Shown here piece after piece: positions 40,519 to 47,062 of a stretch of DNA of 51,107 nt. The notes beneath the pieces are model-generated. The model was not told the origin of the DNA, did not search any database, and saw only the letters and a list, made by a program, of their open reading frames with translations. Position numbers and translations under genes: made by a program. Position 1 is the stretch's first letter, and every line of letters begins with the position of its first letter. The stretch comes from Galbitalea sp036266835. GTDB lineage: Bacteria; Actinomycetota; Actinomycetes; Actinomycetales; Microbacteriaceae. The DNA is taken from assembly GCA_036266835.1 (NCBI GenBank), contig DATAXD010000072.1, forward strand, positions 1 to 51,107. Direction: 5' to 3'.

Positions 40519-40932
40519 TCAGGCGGCGAGGATGCTTGCGAGGGCCGCGCGAACATCCGCCTGTCGCGGGGCGCCGCCGATGCGAGCTCGAATCGCGCCG
40601 GTGCGGTCGAGGATGAGCGTGGTGGGGGTCTGCAGCACGTTGAATCTGGCGGCGACATCCGGGCGGTGCGTGAGGTCGAGGTCGACGTGGTTGACGCCAT
40701 CCGTGCTCGCGGCGATTTGGCCGAGCACGCGACGGGTCGGCGCACACGGTGCGCACAGCTGGGTGGAGAACTGCAGGAGGGTCGCGCGTCCTTCGATGGG
40801 AACCTCGGGGAGGCGAACGACATCGCCGGTCAACCGGCGCACTCGACCGGTGCTGACCTTCCAGGCGGTTCCGAGAACGGTCGCGAGCGCGACGAGTCCC
40901 AGAAGGGTCGCAGCGACGGCCAGTGGAGTCAT
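40519..40932 (-). CDS. Membrane-anchored thioredoxin-like protein
   Basis: A 137-residue protein with an N-terminal hydrophobic anchor (LAVAATLLGLVALATVLGTA) then a thioredoxin fold: LLQFSTQLCAPCAPTRRVL with C60 and C63 (CAPC), the cis-Pro VLQTPTTLILD, and GGAPRQADV. The usual WCGPC Trp is replaced by Leu (LCAPC). Leaderless: TAACCT, 6 nt, ATG. Probably exchanges electrons with the DUF4395 protein. Confidence 0.92.
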   Translation of the reverse strand: MTPLAVAATLLGLVALATVLGTAWKVSTGRVRRLTGDVVRLPEVPIEGRATLLQFSTQLCAPCAPTRRVLGQIAASTDGVNHVDLDLTHRPDVAARFNVLQTPTTLILDRTGAIRARIGGAPRQADVRAALASILAA

Positions 40933-41015
40933 TCCGTTAGGTTAAGGCGCCGGGAAGTCGCGTCCACGGAGTGTGAACGGATGTTACGGCGCCCGCCGCC
41001 GCTATCGTGAGAGCC

Positions 41016-41759
41016 GTGCCTGAGACCCCCGAAGCCCCCGCCGTCAGTTTCCGCTCAGACGTCACCGTCGAACTGGTGCGCTCGAGTGCCGCCGACTCGG
41101 ATGTGCTGTTCGCAGCACGTGTTTCGACCCAGGGGGAGCAGACGCTCGAGGCCGCCCAGGACGTCGACCTCGACGCGTCCAGAAGCAAGGGGCTCATCAA
41201 CTATCTGATGCGCGATCGCCACGGGTCGCCGTTCGAGCACAACTCGATGACGTTCTACGTGCAGGCGCCGATCTTCGTGTTCCGCGAATTCATGCGCCAT
41301 CGCATCGCGTCCTACAACGAGGAGAGCGGGCGCTACCGGGAGCTCAATCCGGTGTTCTATGTGCCCGGGCCCGACCGCAACCTCGTTCAGGTGGGCAAGG
41401 CCGGCGCCTACGATTTCCTGCCCGGATCGCCCGAGCAGACGCAGCTGGTGACATCCGAAGTCCGCGCGATGTGCGAGGCCGCGTTCTCTTCTTATCAAAA
41501 AATGCTGGATGCCGGCGTCGCGCGCGAGGTCGCGCGGATCGTCCTGCCGCTGACGATCTACTCCTCGATGTACGTGACGATGAACGCCCGTTCACTCATG
41601 AACTTCCTGTCGCTGCGCACGAAGCGCGAGGGTTCGCACTTCCCGTCGTTCCCGCAGCGCGAGATCGAAATGGTCGCCGAGAAGATGGAAACCTTCTGGG
41701 AATCGCTCATGCCTCTCACCGCCGACGCCTTCAACGTCAACGGCCGAGTGGCCCCCTAG
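41016..41759 (+). CDS. thyX: FAD-dependent thymidylate synthase
   Basis: A 247-residue flavoprotein that makes dTMP from dUMP using methylenetetrahydrofolate and NADPH. The ThyX motif RHRx7S is MRHRIASYNEESGRYREL. Also SLMNFLSLRTKREGSHFPSF (substrate-binding region). GTG 41016 is preferred over GTG 41007, which lies inside the TATCGT -10 (41003-41008, 7 nt before the start, leaderless). It sits between dapB and dapA, the actinobacterial arrangement. Confidence 0.97.
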   Translation: MPETPEAPAVSFRSDVTVELVRSSAADSDVLFAARVSTQGEQTLEAAQDVDLDASRSKGLINYLMRDRHGSPFEHNSMTFYVQAPIFVFREFMRHRIASYNEESGRYRELNPVFYVPGPDRNLVQVGKAGAYDFLPGSPEQTQLVTSEVRAMCEAAFSSYQKMLDAGVAREVARIVLPLTIYSSMYVTMNARSLMNFLSLRTKREGSHFPSFPQREIEMVAEKMETFWESLMPLTADAFNVNGRVAP

Positions 41760-41772
41760 CCGCCCCTGTAGT

Positions 41773-41786
41773 CGTTGTGCAGGAGT
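41773..41786 (+). repeat. 14-bp repeat, copy 1 (upstream of the DUF559 gene)
   Basis: CGTTGTGCAGGAGT, matching exactly at 42831-42844 and, inverted, at 42898-42911. It lies in the 195-bp gap after thyX, which holds no gene. Confidence 0.8.
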
Positions 41787-41954
41787 TTCAAACTCAGAGA
41801 GCTGTAGAGGCGGTATGACATCTTCCGCCGGGTGCTGATTCTCCTGTAAAACGCACTCATGGGCTACTCGTCAACATCTGCGCCCAATTGCTTCGAGACA
41901 ACATTCCGGGTTTAATCTCGCGCCCTAATCGGTGTACTCGTGCAGGTTGTCCGG

Positions 41955-42824
41955 ATGAGATCGGTCGTCGAAACCATCAGGCGGCGCGGCGGAATCGCGG
42001 CTACGCGCGAACTGCTGGCCGCCGGACAAACCAGGTCGCGCATTCTCGACGCGACGCTTACCAGCGAAGTGTTTCGAGTGCGGAAAGGGTGGTACGCCGA
42101 CCCTTTAGTGGGAGTGGACGTGATGCGCGCGTGGCGAGTTGGCGGCCGACTCGACTGCATCAGTGCGGCCGCACACCACGGTTTGTGGGTTCCCGATCAC
42201 GAGGAGTTGCTGCACGTGAGCGTCCCGGTCACGGCCTCTCGTCTTCGTGCGCCCACCAATTCGCGCATTCGGCTGGCCTCGGTTCCCGATGCATCGACTC
42301 GGATCCACTGGACGGGCGAGTCGCTGCAGGGTGATCGGGTGGCGATCGCCCCAGTTGACGCAATTCGCCAGGCATTTCGATGTTGCGGCGTCGACAACGG
42401 ATTCATATTGCTCGAGTCAGCACTCCACAAACGGATGCTGGGACGCGATGACCTTGCCGGTCTCCAGTCGGGATTGAGCGCCGCCGCCTGGCGATCTGCG
42501 AGATTTGCCAACGGCCTCTCGGAGAGCGGGAGCGAGTCGGCGCTGAAGTTGATGCTGCTACGGCTGGGAGTTCGATTCCGTCAGCAAGTTTCAGTATCGG
42601 GCGTCGGCCGAGTCGACTTTCTTCTCGGCGAGCACCTGGTGCTGGAGGTAGACAGCAAGCAGCACCACTCCAGTCCGTACGCCGATCGTAAGAGAGATGC
42701 CGCTCTCAGTGTTCACGGCAAGCGTGTCTTGCGTTTCATGTACTCGCAGGTGATCTATGAGGCGCCGGACGTCGAAGCGGCCATCCTCTGCGCGCTGGGC
42801 AGGCTGGACCACAGACGCGCTTAG
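41955..42824 (+). CDS. AbiEi-like / DUF559 (PD-(D/E)XK fold) protein
   Basis: A 289-residue protein. N-terminal winged-helix part (MRSVVETIRRRGGIAATREL then LAAGQTRSRI) resembles the AbiEi type IV antitoxin domain. The C-terminus is DUF559, Vsr-like: RVDFLLGEHLVLEVDSKQHH (D, E, K and H), RDAALSVHGKRVLRF. ATG 41955 fits the family start; GTG 41940 is possible. No toxin partner is adjacent. It interrupts the thyX-dapA neighbourhood between identical 14-bp repeats, so it may be a mobile cargo. Nuclease activity is inferred only. Confidence 0.82.
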   Translation: MRSVVETIRRRGGIAATRELLAAGQTRSRILDATLTSEVFRVRKGWYADPLVGVDVMRAWRVGGRLDCISAAAHHGLWVPDHEELLHVSVPVTASRLRAPTNSRIRLASVPDASTRIHWTGESLQGDRVAIAPVDAIRQAFRCCGVDNGFILLESALHKRMLGRDDLAGLQSGLSAAAWRSARFANGLSESGSESALKLMLLRLGVRFRQQVSVSGVGRVDFLLGEHLVLEVDSKQHHSSPYADRKRDAALSVHGKRVLRFMYSQVIYEAPDVEAAILCALGRLDHRRA

Positions 42825-42830
42825 CTCAAT

Positions 42831-42911
42831 CGTTGTGCAGGAGTTACGCCACCACACTGCTACTCACCCCTCACCAAATCGAGTGTCCGGGAACGCGACT
42901 CCTGCACAACG
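42831..42911. repeat. 14-bp repeats, copies 2 and 3 (inverted), possible large hairpin
   Basis: CGTTGTGCAGGAGT at 42831-42844 and its inverse ACTCCTGCACAACG at 42898-42911, 53 nt apart. They could pair in RNA after the DUF559 gene. Copy 3 ends about 10 nt before the dapA -10 (TAGCCT, 42922). Confidence 0.8.
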
Positions 42912-42933
42912 AGACTGCAGATAGCCTGTAGGG

Positions 42934-43911
42934 GTGACCACGCAGAACAACCCCTTCGGCCAGGTGCTCGTTGCACTCGTCACGCCGTTCACCGCAGACG
43001 GCGAAGTCGACTGGCCCGGCGTTGAGAAGCACATCGACGACGTCATCACCGACGGCGCGGACGGGATCGTCGTCACCGGCACCACCGGCGAGACCAGCAC
43101 GCTGACCGATCCCGAAAAGATTACGCTGGTCGAGGTTGCAAAAAAGGTTGCCGATGGTCGCGCGAAGATCATCACCGGCGGCGGTTCCAACGAGACCGCC
43201 CACGCGATCGAGCTGTACAAGCACAGCGAGAAGGCCGGCGCCGACGCGGTCATGATCGTCACGCCGTACTACAACAAGCCCACCCAGGCCGGCGTCCTCA
43301 CGCACTTTCGGATGATCGCGGATGCCACCGATTTGCCCGTCATCCTCTACGACATCCCCGGGCGGGCAGGCATCCCGATCAAGTACGAAACGATCCTGCG
43401 AGCGGCGCAGCACCCGAACATCCGCGCGGTGAAGGATGCCAAGGGCGACTTTTCCGAGGTCAGCCGCGTGCTCAATCAGACCGATCTCATGTACTTCTCC
43501 GGTGACGACTCCAACGTGCTTCCGCACCTGAGCATTGGCGCGACCGGGCTCATCGGCGTCACCGCCAACATCGCCGCGGCGCCATATCGCGTCATCGTCG
43601 ATGCCGTCAATCGCAACGACCTGAAGACCGCGACTGCCGCGCATAAGCAGCTCGAGCCGCTGGTTCGCGCCGTCATGACCCACGTTCCCGGTACCGTCGC
43701 GGCAAAGTACATCCTGCACGGGCTCGGTCGCATCGGCAGTCCGCGCGTGCGTCTGCCGCTGGTCGGCCCCGAGGATGCCGAAGCCGCCATCATCGAGGAC
43801 GAACTGGCGCTCGTCGGCGAGATTCCCGGTGTCGACCTCCACAACTTCCGTCCCGATCGCAATGCCGCGGCCGGTGGCGCGCTGCCCAAGGTCGCAGGGA
43901 CCACCCGCTAG
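42934..43911 (+). CDS. dapA: 4-hydroxy-tetrahydrodipicolinate synthase
   Basis: A 325-residue TIM-barrel aldolase condensing pyruvate with aspartate semialdehyde, first enzyme of the diaminopimelate branch. GTTGETSTL (T50-T51, E53), catalytic Y139 (ILYDIPGRAGI) and Schiff-base K167 (IRAVKDAKGD), in order; the usual VKDASGD has K for S. Leaderless: TAGCCT, 6 nt, GTG 42934. Its last base (43911) is the first base of rnj, so translation is coupled. Supplies the substrate for dapB. Confidence 0.98.
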   Translation: MTTQNNPFGQVLVALVTPFTADGEVDWPGVEKHIDDVITDGADGIVVTGTTGETSTLTDPEKITLVEVAKKVADGRAKIITGGGSNETAHAIELYKHSEKAGADAVMIVTPYYNKPTQAGVLTHFRMIADATDLPVILYDIPGRAGIPIKYETILRAAQHPNIRAVKDAKGDFSEVSRVLNQTDLMYFSGDDSNVLPHLSIGATGLIGVTANIAAAPYRVIVDAVNRNDLKTATAAHKQLEPLVRAVMTHVPGTVAAKYILHGLGRIGSPRVRLPLVGPEDAEAAIIEDELALVGEIPGVDLHNFRPDRNAAAGGALPKVAGTTR

Positions 43912-45587
43912 TGCCCGTCACCGTCTACCAACCGGCCAAGCTCCCACCCGGAACGCTGCGCGTCATCCCGATCGGCGGCCTTGGCGAAATCGGGCGCAAC
44001 ATGACGTCGTTCGAGTACGACGGCAAGATCCTGGTCGTCGATTGCGGTGTCTTATTCCCCGAGGAGACCCAGCCGGGCGTTGACCTGATCCTGCCAGACT
44101 TCTCGCCGATCCGTGATCGCCTGGACGACGTGGTCGGGCTGGTCCTGACGCACGGCCACGAGGACCACATCGGCGCCGTGCCGTACCTGCTTAAGCTCCG
44201 TCCCGACATCCCGCTCATCGGGTCGACTCTCACGCTCGCGCTGGTCGAAGCGAAGCTCAAGGAGCATCGGATCACCCCGTATTCGCTGACGGTGAAAGAG
44301 GGCCAGCACGAGAAGATCGGTCCGTTCGAGCTCGAATTCATTGCCGTCAACCACTCCATCCCGGATGCGCTGGCCGTCGCGATCACGACCGGCGCGGGCG
44401 TCGTGTTGCACACCGGCGACTTCAAGATGGACCAGCTGCCGCTCGATGACCGCATCACCGACCTGCGCGCGTTCGCCCGGCTGGGCGAGAAGGGTGTCGA
44501 CCTGTTCCTGCCCGACTCGACCAATGCGGATGTTCCTGGCTTCACCGCCCTCGAACGCGAAATCGGTCCGGTACTCGAGAGTGTGATCGCGAAAGCACCG
44601 CGCCGGGTCATCGTCGCGAGTTTCTCCAGCCATGTCCATCGCGTGCAGCAGGTGCTGGATGCCGCCGTCGCCAACGACCGCAAGGTCGTCCTGATGGGCC
44701 GGTCAATGGTGCGCAACATGGGTATCGCCGCCGACCTCGGCTACCTGCACGTCCCGGATGGCGTGATCATCGAGCCTAAGAGGGCGGCCGACCTGCCGGA
44801 CAACAAGCTGGTCTACATGTCGACGGGAAGCCAGGGCGAGCCGATGGCAGTTCTCGCTCGGATGGCAAACCTCGAGCACCAAATCGAGGTCGGCAAGGGC
44901 GACACCGTTATCCTCGCGTCGAGTCTCATCCCCGGCAACGAGAACGCCGTCTACCGCGTGATCAATGGTCTGACCAAACTCGGCGCGACCGTGGTGCACA
45001 AGGCGAATGCGAAGGTGCACGTGTCGGGCCACGCGGCTGCAGGGGAGTTGCTCTACTGCTACAACATCCTGAAGCCGAAGAATGTTCTACCGATTCACGG
45101 CGAGTACCGGCACCTGACCGCGAACGCGAACCTTGCCGTGGCGACCGGCGTGCCGGAAGAAAACACGATCGTCGCTGAGGACGGCACGGTGATTGACCTG
45201 AAGGATGGTGTCGCGGCCGTGGTCGGACAACTTGATCTCGGCTACGTGTACGTCGACGGCTCCAGCGTCGGCGAGATTACGGATGCCGACCTCAAGGATC
45301 GCCGCATCCTGGCCGAAGAAGGGTTCATTTCGATCTTCGTCGCGATCGACCTGCAGACCGGGTCCGTCATCGTCGGCCCCGAGATCCAGGCACGCGGTTT
45401 CGCCGAGGACGAGGATGTCTTCGACGAGGTCAAGCCGCAGATCGTCAAGGCGCTGATCGATGCATCCTTCAACGGGACCCGCGACACGCACGCCTACGCG
45501 CAGGTGGTCCGCCGCACCGTCGGGCGCTGGGTCAACACGCAACACCGTCGTCGCCCGATGATTGTTCCGGTCGTGATCGAGGCCTAG
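43911..45587 (+). CDS. rnj: Ribonuclease J
   Basis: A 558-residue beta-CASP metallo-beta-lactamase nuclease with 5' exonuclease and endonuclease activity. N-terminal RVIPIGGLGEIGRNMTSFEY, metal motif LTHGHEDHIGAVPY (H81, H83, D85, H86), HTGDFKMDQ, beta-CASP signatures HVSGHAAAGEL and IHGEYRHL. The GTG start shares one base with the dapA stop. Acts in RNA decay and rRNA maturation together with PNPase. Confidence 0.97.
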   Translation: MPVTVYQPAKLPPGTLRVIPIGGLGEIGRNMTSFEYDGKILVVDCGVLFPEETQPGVDLILPDFSPIRDRLDDVVGLVLTHGHEDHIGAVPYLLKLRPDIPLIGSTLTLALVEAKLKEHRITPYSLTVKEGQHEKIGPFELEFIAVNHSIPDALAVAITTGAGVVLHTGDFKMDQLPLDDRITDLRAFARLGEKGVDLFLPDSTNADVPGFTALEREIGPVLESVIAKAPRRVIVASFSSHVHRVQQVLDAAVANDRKVVLMGRSMVRNMGIAADLGYLHVPDGVIIEPKRAADLPDNKLVYMSTGSQGEPMAVLARMANLEHQIEVGKGDTVILASSLIPGNENAVYRVINGLTKLGATVVHKANAKVHVSGHAAAGELLYCYNILKPKNVLPIHGEYRHLTANANLAVATGVPEENTIVAEDGTVIDLKDGVAAVVGQLDLGYVYVDGSSVGEITDADLKDRRILAEEGFISIFVAIDLQTGSVIVGPEIQARGFAEDEDVFDEVKPQIVKALIDASFNGTRDTHAYAQVVRRTVGRWVNTQHRRRPMIVPVVIEA

Positions 45588-45603
45588 CCGCTACCCTGTG
45601 TGT

Positions 45604-46332
45604 GTGATCAGGTCCATCGTCGGAACGGCCATACTCGGTGCGGCGCTCGTTGCGACGCTCGCCGGATGCGCTCCGCCGACTCACCCCGCCCATCACTCGC
45701 ACTCCGCCGGCGCCTCGAGTTCGGCCCCGAGTCCAACACCGACGCCGGTCGCAACGAAGCCGGCGCTCGCGGATCTCGTTCTGAGCGCTGAGGGGCTCGG
45801 AGAGATCGGGATCAATCAGCCGGTTCCCTCGTCGACGCTGCTCGTGACGCTGGATCCCGGCGCCTGCGTCTCCGCCGATGCTGGCATCGCGGCGGGGGCT
45901 CCCGACGCGGCCGCGTGGATCGCCAACTATCCGCCGCCGGATGCCGCAAACCCGGCACAGGGTCCGTTCATTGTCGAAAACCGTTCCGAGATCGCGACAA
46001 ACCCGGTCGAGACGATCTGGGTGTGGGCGGCCGGCATCCATACCGAGTCCGGCATCCAGGTGGGAAGCACTCTTCACCAGGTCCAGGCGGCATATCCTCA
46101 TCCCGATTCGCTCCAGCACGGCCCCATTAGTGATGTGTACGTCGTCAATGGCAGCGCGGGCAAGCTGGTTATCGAAATCGCACGCGCCGATTCCGGTGAT
46201 GTCGGCTACTGGAGTTCGGCTCAGGCTGGCACGGTGTTGTGGATGGGCGCCGTCACTCCCGACGCGGATATCGGACCGATAGCCGCGACTGATGGCGGAC
46301 CGCAGACCTGCCCTCACGTCAATATGGGGTAG
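45604..46332 (+). CDS. Hypothetical lipoprotein, twin 1
   Basis: A 242-residue lipoprotein, lipobox TLAGC, then a His/Ser/Pro linker. GTG 45604 is chosen because TACCCT (45592-45597) is exactly 6 nt upstream. The C-terminal domain has GIQVGSTLHQVQAAYPHPD, closely matched by the next gene (GIRVGSSLAALTAAYPHAT), so they are tandem paralogues. Extracellular, function unknown. Confidence 0.82.
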   Translation: MIRSIVGTAILGAALVATLAGCAPPTHPAHHSHSAGASSSAPSPTPTPVATKPALADLVLSAEGLGEIGINQPVPSSTLLVTLDPGACVSADAGIAAGAPDAAAWIANYPPPDAANPAQGPFIVENRSEIATNPVETIWVWAAGIHTESGIQVGSTLHQVQAAYPHPDSLQHGPISDVYVVNGSAGKLVIEIARADSGDVGYWSSAQAGTVLWMGAVTPDADIGPIAATDGGPQTCPHVNMG

Positions 46333-46336
46333 CGCC

Positions 46337-47008
46337 GTGAGACTCGGAGCAGGCTCTCGTTTAATCGCCGTCGCTGCGGCCGGAGTGGCCGTGCTGGTTC
46401 TGTGCGGATGCACGCCAGCCGCTCACAAGGCCCCCGTCGCGAGGCCGCCGAAGCTGGCGAATCTCGTTGTCGCGCCCGACGGCATTGCCGGCCTGCCGGT
46501 CGGCTTGCCGATTACCTCGTACCGGCTCGTGGATTATGGCGAGCACACCTGCCCCACGAAAGGCGGATGGCTCCCGCGCTACTCGCAGGATCTGGATAAT
46601 TCGGGTGGCCAGCTGATCGATCCGTTCGATGTGGTGACGCGCAGTGGCAGCCAGTCCGGAGAGATCACCGCGGAGTACGTGTGGTCGAACAAGATTCGGA
46701 CGGCACGGGGCATCCGGGTCGGAAGTTCCCTGGCGGCGCTGACGGCCGCCTACCCGCACGCTACCCGCAAGACCAGCGTCGCAACAGTGCTGTACGTGAT
46801 CACCGGGACGCGCGGAAAGCTCGTCATCGAGGTCGCGGGAGACCAAAGCAATCCCTATGCCACGGGCGAGTGGCCGCAAGACCGGCTCAACACCGTCCTG
46901 TGGATGGACGTGGTCCCGAAGGGCGCAGAGGCCGAGTCGATCGCGAACAACGATGATGCGGGGCCGTGCCCGATCAAGGGCCACGTGCCCGACGTCGACG
47001 ACGACTGA
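46337..47008 (+). CDS. Hypothetical lipoprotein, twin 2
   Basis: A 223-residue lipoprotein, lipobox VLCGC. GTG 46337 is 4 nt after the stop of twin 1, so they are translationally coupled; a longer start would lie inside twin 1. Cysteines near residues 75 and 215 (EHTCPTKGG; GPCPIKG) may pair. Paralogue of the preceding gene. Function unknown. Confidence 0.82.
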   Translation: MRLGAGSRLIAVAAAGVAVLVLCGCTPAAHKAPVARPPKLANLVVAPDGIAGLPVGLPITSYRLVDYGEHTCPTKGGWLPRYSQDLDNSGGQLIDPFDVVTRSGSQSGEITAEYVWSNKIRTARGIRVGSSLAALTAAYPHATRKTSVATVLYVITGTRGKLVIEVAGDQSNPYATGEWPQDRLNTVLWMDVVPKGAEAESIANNDDAGPCPIKGHVPDVDDD

Positions 47009-47062
47009 CACGCACCCCGCGGCTACCGAGCCTCGTCACCTGCCACGGGTACCGTGGAACGC

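Noticed and set aside
39129..40823. About 560-codon minus-strand frame over DUF1028, DUF4395 and thioredoxin genes
   Set aside because: Only the frames with DUF1028, CVGC and CAPC motifs make sense; this one reads as shuffled basic sequence.
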